33,515 bases of DNA, taken from positions 1 through 33,515 of the IMG/VR virus record IMGVR_UViG_3300021373_000840; one strand, written 5' to 3'. How positions within the stretch are numbered: the first letter of the stretch is position 1; every line of letters begins with the position of its first letter. Under the pieces are notes generated by a model. It searched no databases and was not told the origin of the DNA. It was given only the letters and a program-made list of their open reading frames with translations. The DNA is from a virus. A program made the translations under genes and the position numbers. Below are positions 14,572 through 22,669 of the stretch, in pieces.

Positions 14572-14900
14572 GAATAATCTTCTTTTTGTTAGCGTTTAAT
14601 TGTCATGCGCAATTGCTTACTGAAGAAGATAAAAAACAACATTTTATGGCGGGAACAGTCTTTTCAGCGCCAACTTATAGTGAAGTTTATTTAAAAACTG
14701 GTGACATTGGAAAAGCCTTTGGATATGGTTTATTAGCATCAACTTTAGTAGGTACTGGCAAAGAACTTATGGATGATACATTTGACAAAAGGGATTTGAT
14801 CGCGACAATGCTAGGCGCTATTGCTATAAATATTATTTTAACTACAATAGTAATATTAAACAAAAAGCATAAAAAAACACCTTTAAAAATACAACGATAA
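14568..14900 (+). CDS. Secreted or membrane protein resembling YfiM/DUF2279
   Basis: The 110-residue product begins with a short signal peptide (IIFFLLAFNCHAQ, cleavage likely before Gln 15), followed by D-K-K-Q-H-F-M-A-G (about 21-29), a hydrophobic glycine-rich stretch YGLLASTLVGTGKELMDD and a second hydrophobic helix LIATMLGAIAINIILTTIVI with a basic tail. The D-K-x-x-H-F ... GK-E-L-x-D pattern recalls the YfiM/DUF2279 periplasmic family, whose function is unknown. It overlaps the preceding stop (ATGA) and sits oddly between two fibre units; the following fibre gene has its own promoter box. Confidence 0.6.
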   Translation: MRIIFFLLAFNCHAQLLTEEDKKQHFMAGTVFSAPTYSEVYLKTGDIGKAFGYGLLASTLVGTGKELMDDTFDKRDLIATMLGAIAINIILTTIVILNKKHKKTPLKIQR

Positions 14901-14906
14901 TTTTTG

Positions 14907-14914
14907 TATTTTTG
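14907..14914 (+). promoter_or_regulatory. Promoter -7 box TATTTTTG before fibre 3
   Basis: TATTTTTG (consensus TAnnTTTG) within GTATTTTTGT lies 15 bases before the ATG at 14930. The same GTATTTTTGT string precedes 9802 and 17738. Confidence 0.55.
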
Positions 14915-14929
14915 TGAAAACATTCTTTT

Positions 14930-16105
14930 ATGTCAACACTTAATGATGCTAAATTAACGTTAATTCCTAGCGGTTATAAATCAACAAAAGTTTATTCAGT
15001 TAAACCAACTAATGGTGATGGCGATTTCACTTTTGCTAGAAATGGTGATGCTTCACGTTTAAATCCTGGATTAAATATTGAACAAGTTTCAGCAAACGTT
15101 CCAAGGATAAATCATTATAGTGGGGGTTGCCCATCGCTATTATTAGAAAATGAAGCACAAAATTTAATAACATATTCCGAAGATTTTAGTCAATGGACTA
15201 ATTATTCACAAGGAACTGGATCATCTGTTATTATTACACAAAATAATAGTATAAGCCCTGATGGTCAAAATAATGGTACTAGAATACAATGCGCATTGAA
15301 TAGCGGGAATACAACTTCAGATAGGTCTTATATTAGTTTAGGTGGTTTTAGCGGTACACCATTTGATTGCACTAAATCATTATATGTAAAAAACAATCTT
15401 AATGTAGAACAAACATTTTTTATTGGTGTTAATTCAGTAGCTGATAGGGTTACTTTACAAGTTTCAAATGAATGGCAGAGATTAAGTGTTGAAGGTGGTG
15501 TTTTAAATACTGAATTTAGAATTGGAATTATTGGTGACAGTTCAAATAGCGATAGTATTGACATTGATATATTTGGATGTCAATTAGAAACTGGAAATTT
15601 ATCTAGTTACATAAAATCTAATACTGGATCACCAACAACAAGACAAAAAGATCAATGTTATAATGCAGGAAATAGCGATTTATTTAATATAACAGAAGGA
15701 AGTTATTTTATAGATATAAAACCATTTTCAAATAGTTCATTTTATAATATATCTTTAAGTGATGGAAGTGCAAACAATCGAATATCTTGGCAATTTCAAA
15801 ACAATAATACACAAGTAAGAGTTAGAATTGTTTCAGATTCAACGCCAGTTATGAATGAACCGGAATCAGTAAATTTTGGATCTAGAAATAAATTATGCTT
15901 AACTTTTAAAGATAATGAATTTAAAACTTATATAAATGGATCTTTAGTTAATACACAAACAAGCGGCAACATTCCAACATCATTAGATCGATTAAGTTTT
16001 GCCGTTTACAATGCAACTAATAATTTCTTTGAAGGTGAAGTTTATTCAGTTAAAATTTATGATGAATTATTAACTGAAACACAAGCTATTGAATTAACAA
16101 CATAA
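14930..16105 (+). CDS. Tail fibre / adhesin 3, shortest paralogue (391 residues)
   Basis: This is the third and shortest member of the adhesin set. It has the shared start (DAKLTLIPSGYKSTKVYSVKP, NGDGDFTFARNGDASRLN), goes directly to the hinge equivalent (VPRINHYSGGCPSLLLENEAQNLITYSE), one jelly roll (about 85-225), and a C-terminal LamG-like domain ending LTETQAIELTT. The two larger paralogues therefore look like expanded forms of this architecture. It has its own promoter-like box and is followed by copy 2 of the small partner gene, giving a complete fibre-plus-partner unit. Confidence 0.77.
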   Translation: MSTLNDAKLTLIPSGYKSTKVYSVKPTNGDGDFTFARNGDASRLNPGLNIEQVSANVPRINHYSGGCPSLLLENEAQNLITYSEDFSQWTNYSQGTGSSVIITQNNSISPDGQNNGTRIQCALNSGNTTSDRSYISLGGFSGTPFDCTKSLYVKNNLNVEQTFFIGVNSVADRVTLQVSNEWQRLSVEGGVLNTEFRIGIIGDSSNSDSIDIDIFGCQLETGNLSSYIKSNTGSPTTRQKDQCYNAGNSDLFNITEGSYFIDIKPFSNSSFYNISLSDGSANNRISWQFQNNNTQVRVRIVSDSTPVMNEPESVNFGSRNKLCLTFKDNEFKTYINGSLVNTQTSGNIPTSLDRLSFAVYNATNNFFEGEVYSVKIYDELLTETQAIELTT

Positions 16106-16115
16106 ATAAAATAAT

Positions 16116-16442
16116 ATGTTAGTAAAAAAATATGAATTTCCAAATGAAGCCAAGGCCAATGAATATATAACGGCACTTGGCGTTGATACTGATGAATATG
16201 GCAATGAATACCCAACGCATAAAAATGGCGTTGTTAAATTAGGTTTTATAATAACTCAACCTGCTGAATATGATGACGAAGGCAATGAAACACAAGCGCC
16301 TGAATTTGCAAGTCAATATTCAGTTGATGTTTGTTGGTGTGATTCAAATGATTCTAATATTTTAAATTGGTCACAATACGAAATAACTTTAAACAATGAA
16401 GGCGTGCATTCATTTTTTGGTTTGAAATATATTCAGGATTAA
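16116..16442 (+). CDS. Small partner protein of the fibre genes, copy 2
   Basis: This acidic 108-residue protein aligns by eye with the product of 14200-14571: EYITALGVDTDE against KINALGIDEDGN, then YPTHKNGVVKLGFII against PTHNHSIVKLGNIV, and YSVDVCW against YHVDVLW. The middle turn Y-D-D-E-G-N-E is also shared. It lacks the C-terminal extension of copy 1 and ends GVHSFFGLKYIQD. Its place after fibre 3 suggests that each copy serves its own fibre. Confidence 0.65.
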   Translation: MLVKKYEFPNEAKANEYITALGVDTDEYGNEYPTHKNGVVKLGFIITQPAEYDDEGNETQAPEFASQYSVDVCWCDSNDSNILNWSQYEITLNNEGVHSFFGLKYIQD

Positions 16443-16458
16443 TAAAATAATAATTTCG

Positions 16459-16472
16459 TATATTTACAAAAA
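16459..16472 (+). promoter_or_regulatory. Promoter-like box TATATTTACAAAAA before the tail-tube gene
   Basis: TAnnTTTA at 16459-16466 followed by CAAAAA lies about 33 bases before the ATG at 16500, in a 57-base gap. Same box as before 1654, 5074, 30231 and 32499. Confidence 0.5.
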
Positions 16473-16499
16473 ATTTAATAAACTTTAAAAAATAAAAAT

Positions 16500-16907
16500 A
16501 TGGCTACTACGGGAGTTTTTAATGGTACTAATTTAATCCTCACAGTTGAAGGTGCAACTGTTGGGCATACAACAAGTTGTTCACTTTCATTGTCAATGGA
16601 TACACCGGAAGCAACAACAAAAGATTCAAACGGATTTTCTGAATATATCGGCGGCGTAAAAGGTGGCGAAATATCATTCGAAGGTTTAATTGCTTATGAT
16701 GACTCATCTAACGCAATTGAAATGGCTGATTTCTTATTAGCTAGAACACAATTAACTTGTGTGTTTGGAACGGCTGAAACTGGTGATGCAATATATACTG
16801 CTGAAGGGTTTTTAAGTTCTGTTGAAATGTCGGCTGAAATGGAAGCTGCCGTTACTTATAGTGGATCAATCACAATAACTGGCGCGATTACTAAATCAAC
16901 TAACTAA
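16500..16907 (+). CDS. Major tail (tube) protein
   Basis: The 135-residue product matches the TP901-1-type major tail protein family: a compact beta-sandwich with G-x-x-L-x-L-T-V-E-G near the start, the strand VGHTTSCSLSLSMDTPEATTKDS (where the T-T-K-D motif is characteristic), GGEISFEGLI and a closing VTYSGSITITGAI strand. It polymerises into the hollow non-contractile tail tube. It is the first gene of the tail operon and is followed by its own terminator, as expected for a protein made in larger amounts than its neighbours. Confidence 0.9.
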   Translation: MATTGVFNGTNLILTVEGATVGHTTSCSLSLSMDTPEATTKDSNGFSEYIGGVKGGEISFEGLIAYDDSSNAIEMADFLLARTQLTCVFGTAETGDAIYTAEGFLSSVEMSAEMEAAVTYSGSITITGAITKSTN

Positions 16908-16930
16908 AAAATTAAAAGTTTATTATTTTG

Positions 16931-16962
16931 GCCGCCGTCAGTTTTTGGCGGTGGCTTTTTTT
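16931..16962 (+). terminator. Rho-independent terminator after the tail-tube gene
   Basis: GCCGCCGTC (16931-16939) pairs with GGCGGTGGC (16947-16955, two G-U pairs) around a 7-base loop, followed by seven T. Read-through to the chaperone and tape-measure genes must occur at some level because no clear promoter follows. Confidence 0.9.
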
Positions 16963-16988
16963 ATTATTAACGACAAACAACAATTAAA

Positions 16989-17363
16989 ATGGCAAACAAA
17001 CAAAAGGGTTACATCGACATTGTGATCGGTGGCAAAAAACGAACACTTCACTTTTCAATGAATTTTTGGTCGGAATTTACCGAACAATTAGGCGTTTCAT
17101 TACAAGACATTGGTCAGGCATTTGAAAATGGTATATCTTTAAAAGGATTACGCGCCTTAATTTATTCAGCAATACTTGCAAATGATCAAGAACAAAACAA
17201 TAATATTGATTACAATATATTTACAGTTGGTTCATGGTTGGACGATTTAGAAACTGAAACTGTTAACGATATAGTTGAAACAATGTTGCAGTCAAAAATA
17301 TTAGGCAATTCATTAAGCAATGAAATAAAAAAACCGGGAAAGCCGAAGCCGCCAAAGAAATAA
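16989..17363 (+). CDS. Tail assembly chaperone, G-type product (zero frame)
   Basis: This 124-residue protein is the short product of a G/GT-type tail assembly chaperone pair. Its body is a beta start (GYIDIVIGGKKRTLHFSMNF) followed by helices (WSEFTEQLGVSLQDIGQAF, LKGLRALIYSAILANDQ, VNDIVETMLQSKIL), the usual fold for this role, and it ends with a Lys/Pro tail after the slip site. Chaperones of this kind hold the tape measure protein while the tail tube assembles. It lies between the tail tube and the tape measure genes, the invariant position. A heptamer A_AAA_AAA at 17327-17333 provides the -1 shift to the T extension. Confidence 0.87.
   Translation: MANKQKGYIDIVIGGKKRTLHFSMNFWSEFTEQLGVSLQDIGQAFENGISLKGLRALIYSAILANDQEQNNNIDYNIFTVGSWLDDLETETVNDIVETMLQSKILGNSLSNEIKKPGKPKPPKK
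17327..17333 (+). promoter_or_regulatory. Slippery heptamer A_AAA_AAA for programmed -1 frameshift
   Basis: Zero-frame codons ata-aaa-aaa-ccg place seven A (17327-17333) in the canonical X_XXY_YYZ register. Shifting back one base gives acc-ggg-aaa-gcc and joins the T frame, which stays open to 17695. A run of CCG/GCC-rich bases follows, unusual for this AT-rich DNA, and may form a stimulating structure. Confidence 0.8.
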
Positions 17364-17695
17364 CATTTGAATCATTAACCGATTATTATATTGGTTTGAT
17401 CGGCATACACCCAAACGATTTTTGGCGGCATACTTGGCGTGAAAATGCTTTATTAGCTGAATACTATCATAACAATATAAACTTGCAATGGGAACAAACT
17501 CGTTATTTAGCAACAATGATTCACAATTCACAATGTCAAAAAAAATCACAAATGATAAAACCTGAACAACTTTTTAAATTACCAGTTGACATTAAACGTA
17601 AAAAAGAACGTGATAAACCTAAATCAACGCGTGAACAAATGGAAGCGTTTAGAGATAAATATGAATCAATGACTAACAAAAAGACGTTCAAATAA
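17333..17695 (+). CDS. Tail assembly chaperone, T extension (made by -1 frameshift as GT fusion)
   Basis: In the -1 frame, reading from acc at 17333, the sequence continues without a stop through KEITFESLTDYY and GLIGIHPNDFWRHTWRE to TAA 17693-17695, adding 120 residues to the first 115 of the G product (235 in total). The F-W-R-x-T-W-R-E motif is typical of T domains. There is no good independent start: the first ATG after the slip site in this frame is far downstream, and a TTG at 17396 would remove the conserved beginning. The T part binds the tape measure protein in the known systems. The stop lies within the terminator stem region. Confidence 0.85.
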   Translation, partial: TGKAEAAKEITFESLTDYYIGLIGIHPNDFWRHTWRENALLAEYYHNNINLQWEQTRYLATMIHNSQCQKKSQMIKPEQLFKLPVDIKRKKERDKPKSTREQMEAFRDKYESMTNKKTFK

Positions 17696-17712
17696 AAGCG
17701 TCTTTTTTTTTG
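17678..17712 (+). terminator. Rho-independent terminator between chaperone and tape measure genes
   Basis: AAAAAGACG (17678-17686) pairs with CGTCTTTTT (17699-17707) around a 12-base loop that contains the chaperone stop codon; more T follow. A promoter box comes immediately after. Confidence 0.82.
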
Positions 17713-17720
17713 TATTTTTG
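17713..17720 (+). promoter_or_regulatory. Promoter -7 box TATTTTTG before the tape measure gene
   Basis: TATTTTTG in the string GTATTTTTGT lies 17 bases before the ATG at 17738, directly behind the terminator T-run. Third copy of this string in the genome. Confidence 0.55.
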
Positions 17721-17737
17721 TTTAAAATATTCTTTTT

Positions 17738-20419
17738 ATGGCCGAATCAAATCTTAAATTAAATATTACCGGCGATTCGTCGAAATTAAAAAATGCATTA
17801 AGTTCAGCTAGTTCACAATTACAATCCTTTGGGAATAAAATGCAAACTGTTGGGCGTTCAATGTCAACAAAATTAACTTTGCCATTAGTTGCAGCCGGTA
17901 CTGCGGCCACAAAATTAGCATTGGACTTTGATAAATCAATGACGCAAATAGAATCATTGGTTGGTATTGCAGGCGACAAAGTTAAAGAGATGGGCGAAAC
18001 TGCCAAGAAAATGGCCGTTGATACTGGTAGAAGCGCCAATGAAGCCGCTGAAGCATTGTTCTTTATAACATCTGCGGGTTTAAGAGGCTCGCAAGCTACG
18101 GACGTTTTAAACGCGTCTTTAAAAGCAGCGGCGATTGGTTTGGGCGAAACAAAAACAATTGCAGATTTGGCGACGTCCGCAATGAATGCATATGGCGCCG
18201 AAAATTTAAGTGCAACCGCTGCAACCGATGTTTTAGTTTCGGCGGTTCGTTTAGGTAAATTAGAGGCTTCAGAATTAGCCGGTGCAATGGGTGGGGTTAT
18301 TCCTATCGCTTCAAATATGGGCGTTGGCTTTGATCAAGTCGGTGCGGCATTGGCTGCAATGTCAAAAACCGGAACAAACGCCGCAAATGGTGCAACACAA
18401 TTAAACGCCATTTTGACAACAATTGCAAAGCCAACGGCAGACGCCGAAGCCGCATTCAATAAAATGGGGTTCACGTCCGATTCATTAAAAGAAACTTTGG
18501 CCGAAAAGGGTTTAATGGGTACGTTATCAATGTTAAAAAAAGGTTTGGACGCAACCGGTCAAGAATTTACAGACATTGCGCCAAATGTTAGGGCCTGGAA
18601 AGGTGTTTTGGATTTGACCGGCGCATCAATGAATGACAACATTGCATTGTTTGACGAAATGACAAGGGCAACCGGTGCAACTGATGAAGCGTTTCAAAAG
18701 ACATCGCAATCAGCATCATTCCAATTTAAACAAGGAATGGAAACAATGAAGGCTTCATTATTAGAAATTGGCCAAATCATTTTACCTGCCGTTATTAAAG
18801 CGGTGCAATCATTATCAGGATTTATAAAAGGATTAAGCGATCGTTTTAAAAATTTATCACCTACGGCACAAAAAATTGTTTTAACACTAACTGCAATATT
18901 AGGCGCTGCCGGTCCATTAATATTAATCTTTGGAAAAATTGTTACTGCCATAACAACATTAGGCCCAGTTTTAAAAATTGCAGCCGTAGGATTTAGATTG
19001 TTAACAACTGCAATGCTAGCTAATCCAATTTTAGCCGTTGCCGCTGCGATTGCCGCGGTTGTTTTAGCTTTAAATAATTATAAAAAAGCACAAAAAGAAG
19101 CAACGGCAGAAACTGTTAAAACTTTAGATAAAAAACAAATTGATGATCGTTTAAAAGCTGCTGAAGCTGAATTAAAGTATTTAGATACTTTGGAAGCCAA
19201 AAGAAGATTTTCAGTTGGTGCGCATAAGGCAAAAACTAAAGAATTAAACAATGAAATTGAATTATTAAAACAACGTAAAGATGTTTTAAATCAACAAACT
19301 GAATTGGAATCAAAAGAAGTTGAAACTGCAACGGCTGAAGGTGTTTCAACTGATCCTATAACTATTGACATTACTCCAATTGTTAATCCTGAAGATGCAA
19401 AAATTGCTGCTGAAAAATTAAAAAAATTACAAAATGATATTAATTCAGCATTAGTCACAAATGATGAACAAGCCTATCAAAAAAGGCGTGCTGATGCCAT
19501 TGCTTATTATGATGGATTAATAAATGATGAGCGAACAACTGCTGAACAAATAGTAAGTTTAGAAAATGCCAAACAAGCTAAATTATCTGAAATTGATAAT
19601 GAAGAAAAACAAAGAAAAAAAGATAACAATGCTGAAAAATTACAAGAAGAAAGAAATCAACAAGAACAATTATTAAATTTAAAACAACAAATTGCTGATG
19701 CTACTGGCGCAAGCGATGAAAAGCAAAAAGCTTTAGAAGTTGAAAGGATAAAATTACATTTTGATGAATTAAGAAGAATGGCTGCTGAACATGGTCTTTT
19801 AACTGCTGAACAACAAAAAGCATTTGATGACGCACAAGCTGAACAAGAAGCCGCAGTATATGAAGAAAAGAAAGTTCGTTTTGCAGGATTTATGATGTCA
19901 ATGACTGAAGCACAAGAAATGATTCAACAAATTGGCGCAGGAATTGACCAATCTTTTGGCGCAATGACTGGTTCAATAACAAAAGCGTTTGGCGGTGCTG
20001 AATCCGCATCCGGTGCTTTTGTTGGGACTTTAGCAAAAGACACTTTAAAAATTATTGGTCACAATTTAAAAGCTGCAATGGCTAATTCTATTGATGGTGC
20101 AACTATGACGGCAAAATCTTTTGGGCCGGCAGCGGCGTTTGTATTGCCTGCATTAATTGCAGGTGCTACGGCTTTAGTTACAAGTTCATTTTCAAAGTTT
20201 GCTGCGGGTGGTATTGTAAGCGGGCCAACAATGGGATTGGTTGGTGAATATCCTGGTGCGCGTCAAAATCCTGAAGTTATAGCGCCATTAAATAAATTGC
20301 AAGGAATGATTGGCGGCGGTGGTCAAAATGTAAATGTGACTGGTAACGTTTCTGTAAGCGGTCAAGATTTATTGATTGCCATTGAACGTGCAAATGAAAC
20401 TGCTGATAGAATTTACTAA
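17738..20419 (+). CDS. Tape measure protein (TP901 family)
   Basis: This 893-residue protein sets tail length and helps DNA cross the inner membrane. The N-terminal half carries the TP901-type core: FDKSMTQIESLVGI, a helical region with AEALFFITSAGLRG, LGKLEASELAGAMGGVIPIASNMGVGFDQVGAALAAMSKTG split over about 170-215, and LNAILTTIAKP. Around 378-445 there is a strongly hydrophobic stretch with several membrane-type helices (TLTAILGAAGPLILIFG, ANPILAVAAAIAAVVLAL). A long Gln/Glu/Lys-rich coiled coil follows (about 455-720), then a glycine-rich C-terminal region. At usual spacing, 893 residues correspond to a tail of roughly 130 nm. Confidence 0.94.
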   Translation: MAESNLKLNITGDSSKLKNALSSASSQLQSFGNKMQTVGRSMSTKLTLPLVAAGTAATKLALDFDKSMTQIESLVGIAGDKVKEMGETAKKMAVDTGRSANEAAEALFFITSAGLRGSQATDVLNASLKAAAIGLGETKTIADLATSAMNAYGAENLSATAATDVLVSAVRLGKLEASELAGAMGGVIPIASNMGVGFDQVGAALAAMSKTGTNAANGATQLNAILTTIAKPTADAEAAFNKMGFTSDSLKETLAEKGLMGTLSMLKKGLDATGQEFTDIAPNVRAWKGVLDLTGASMNDNIALFDEMTRATGATDEAFQKTSQSASFQFKQGMETMKASLLEIGQIILPAVIKAVQSLSGFIKGLSDRFKNLSPTAQKIVLTLTAILGAAGPLILIFGKIVTAITTLGPVLKIAAVGFRLLTTAMLANPILAVAAAIAAVVLALNNYKKAQKEATAETVKTLDKKQIDDRLKAAEAELKYLDTLEAKRRFSVGAHKAKTKELNNEIELLKQRKDVLNQQTELESKEVETATAEGVSTDPITIDITPIVNPEDAKIAAEKLKKLQNDINSALVTNDEQAYQKRRADAIAYYDGLINDERTTAEQIVSLENAKQAKLSEIDNEEKQRKKDNNAEKLQEERNQQEQLLNLKQQIADATGASDEKQKALEVERIKLHFDELRRMAAEHGLLTAEQQKAFDDAQAEQEAAVYEEKKVRFAGFMMSMTEAQEMIQQIGAGIDQSFGAMTGSITKAFGGAESASGAFVGTLAKDTLKIIGHNLKAAMANSIDGATMTAKSFGPAAAFVLPALIAGATALVTSSFSKFAAGGIVSGPTMGLVGEYPGARQNPEVIAPLNKLQGMIGGGGQNVNVTGNVSVSGQDLLIAIERANETADRIY

Positions 20420-20428
20420 AATTAAAAT

Positions 20429-22669
20429 ATGTCATACGGCGTTAAATACCAACTTGAATTTTCCGATGTTTTAGGATTTGGAAAAAAAATTGAAATATTA
20501 AAAAAAGATTATACTGGCGAAATTTATCCAATGATCGGCGCGGCTAATCCGGTTAAAATATCTTGGCAATCATCAGATGATTTTTATAAACCAATTATAG
20601 GTTCTAAATGTCAATTGTCTTTAATGGTTACTGACGACGTTTCTTATGATGACTTTTATAAGTTTGATGAACGTGAATATAAAGTTGTCATTTATTATGC
20701 CAAATCACAAGGTGAAATTTATTCAGATCGTGTTACTGCTGATGGTGGCATTGTTGAATCTGTTGAATGCGTAAATGATTCATTAAACAATTTTTTATCT
20801 TATTCGCAGCAATATGATGAACGTGTTGAAAACGATGGTGGTGTTGTAGATTCAATATCTTGTGTTTCTGATGCTATAAATGATGGTAATTATTATGAAT
20901 GGTCGGCATATTGGTCAGGCTTTTTGGTTGTGGATAGGTATCGTGAAAAACTTATTACAAAACCATTTGGCGTGACATTTAACGCCTTTGATGGTTTAGG
21001 TACATTAAATAATTTTTCTGCGCCAGTTAAAAGAAATTACGATGGTACTGGTGTTGCAAATTATTACAAAGATGCCGAACGTATAGATTTAATTCTTGAT
21101 AATCTTGGGTTAGATTTAGAAGTTCATTACATGAACGATATTGAATCTGATAAAATTACTGGTGGTAATCCTAATAGAAAATTTTTCCCTGAATTTAGGT
21201 CTATTGAACCAGGTTTAACAGAACTAATAAAAGGCTACGATATACCCCTTGCAAAAGATCAATTGGTATTATTATTATCAACATACAATATGCGAATATT
21301 TCAATCAATGAATAAATGGCACGTTGTAGAAGCAACAAATTTATTTGATAAATATGTAAAAGATGAAATATTTAATCAAGTTGATGGATCAGGAACAGTT
21401 CCAACGGGAATAAGAAATAAAATTTCAACGCAATTACAAGACACTAAAAAAGAATTTTTAAAATTACATAAATACGATACTAGTGGCGCTTTTGTTGAAA
21501 CAACAGAAGAAAATGTTTTGTTTGAAGTTCCTGCTAAATTAAAGCCAGTTAAAAGTGATTTAGTTGTTGAATATTTACAAGGTATAAATGAAATCACAAC
21601 GCAATCCAAAAACTTAAATAGAACAAAGGCTTTTTTCAATGCCGGTTTTGAATACGGATCAACTGGTTTTCAATTAAGTGGTACTGATATTGATGGAACA
21701 ACTTTTCCTGGAACTGTAAATCCAATAATTGGTGTTGTTGATGATGATAATTCTTATCAAGGCACACAAGCGTTGAAAATGTTAACTGACTCTAGAGCAT
21801 CACAAGCAACGTGTTTTATGTTAGATGATACTGAAGTTGGTGATCTTTTAAATGGAATACAACCTGAAGATGAAATTACAAAATATACGTTTTCAATGCA
21901 ATATAAATTTGTTTTTAATACGTCTGACGATACTGGAATTTTAAATTCTTTTATTATTAGAATAAGAGCGGAAAGTATTAACAACCCAACAAATCATTGG
22001 CGTGAATATGATATTGAAAACAAAAAATGGGTTGATCATCCAAATACTATTGACAATGTAATTTCACAAGAAGATTTTAATAAATGGAAGGAATTAAAAT
22101 TTGATTTCACAAACAATGATTTTAATTATACGAGTTCACTTGGTAACGTTAATTTAAAAATACAAATACAAAGACCGGATTATCCATTTGGAAATACTGA
22201 TTATGAAACAACGTATTTTGATAATGTATTATTAAGATATGAAGATAATTTAAGTGAATCAGAAATAACATCAACATCATTTATTGACAACAATAAAACG
22301 TTCACAACAACTAAAAAAGTTGATAGATTATTTCAGGAACAAATTCAATTATTTAAACGATCTCGCGATAGTTTTGGCGTATTTACTGGAACTAATTTAT
22401 TTAAAACAAATTACGAAATACAAAATCAAAATATTGCCAATGACTTTAGAGAATTTGTTTCAAGATATACGGGAACTTTTAGAGTTAATCAAGTAACGCC
22501 ATTTTCAATGCACAATCGAATTTGGTTTAATTGGGCAACTGCTGAAAGTGATCCACAATCTACAATTGTAGATGGATTGACATACAATATAAAAGACGCT
22601 GAAATAAAAATTAAATCGCATCTTCCAAATGATGACGATGATGTAACAATTGACACAGTAACGAAATAA
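20429..22669 (+). CDS. Baseplate / tail-tip protein with inserted DGG modules (746 residues)
   Basis: This large protein directly follows the tape measure gene, the place of distal tail and baseplate hub proteins. The N-terminal part is beta-rich (VKISWQSSDDFYKPIIGS, YKVVIYYAK) and is interrupted by two copies of the R-V-x-x-D-G-G module (about 101-120 and 132-151) before it resumes with W-S-A-Y-W-S-G-F-L-V-V-D-R-Y and FNAFDGLGTL. A middle domain around 225-330 contains helices and RIFQSMNKWHVVEA; a jelly-roll-like, possibly sugar-binding domain spans about 405-615 (FNAGFEYGSTGFQLSG to TTYFDNVLLRYED). No enzymatic motif is seen. Baseplate placement is inferred from order; I do not recognise a named family. 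Confidence 0.7.
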   Translation: MSYGVKYQLEFSDVLGFGKKIEILKKDYTGEIYPMIGAANPVKISWQSSDDFYKPIIGSKCQLSLMVTDDVSYDDFYKFDEREYKVVIYYAKSQGEIYSDRVTADGGIVESVECVNDSLNNFLSYSQQYDERVENDGGVVDSISCVSDAINDGNYYEWSAYWSGFLVVDRYREKLITKPFGVTFNAFDGLGTLNNFSAPVKRNYDGTGVANYYKDAERIDLILDNLGLDLEVHYMNDIESDKITGGNPNRKFFPEFRSIEPGLTELIKGYDIPLAKDQLVLLLSTYNMRIFQSMNKWHVVEATNLFDKYVKDEIFNQVDGSGTVPTGIRNKISTQLQDTKKEFLKLHKYDTSGAFVETTEENVLFEVPAKLKPVKSDLVVEYLQGINEITTQSKNLNRTKAFFNAGFEYGSTGFQLSGTDIDGTTFPGTVNPIIGVVDDDNSYQGTQALKMLTDSRASQATCFMLDDTEVGDLLNGIQPEDEITKYTFSMQYKFVFNTSDDTGILNSFIIRIRAESINNPTNHWREYDIENKKWVDHPNTIDNVISQEDFNKWKELKFDFTNNDFNYTSSLGNVNLKIQIQRPDYPFGNTDYETTYFDNVLLRYEDNLSESEITSTSFIDNNKTFTTTKKVDRLFQEQIQLFKRSRDSFGVFTGTNLFKTNYEIQNQNIANDFREFVSRYTGTFRVNQVTPFSMHNRIWFNWATAESDPQSTIVDGLTYNIKDAEIKIKSHLPNDDDDVTIDTVTK

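Noticed and set aside
17396-17695. Independent gene starting with TTG at 17396
   Set aside because: The same frame upstream carries conserved T-domain residues and joins the G frame at a perfect slip site, so it is the frameshift extension.
20929-20937. DnaA-box-like TGTGGATAG
   Set aside because: A single near match inside the baseplate gene, far from the initiator; expected by chance.
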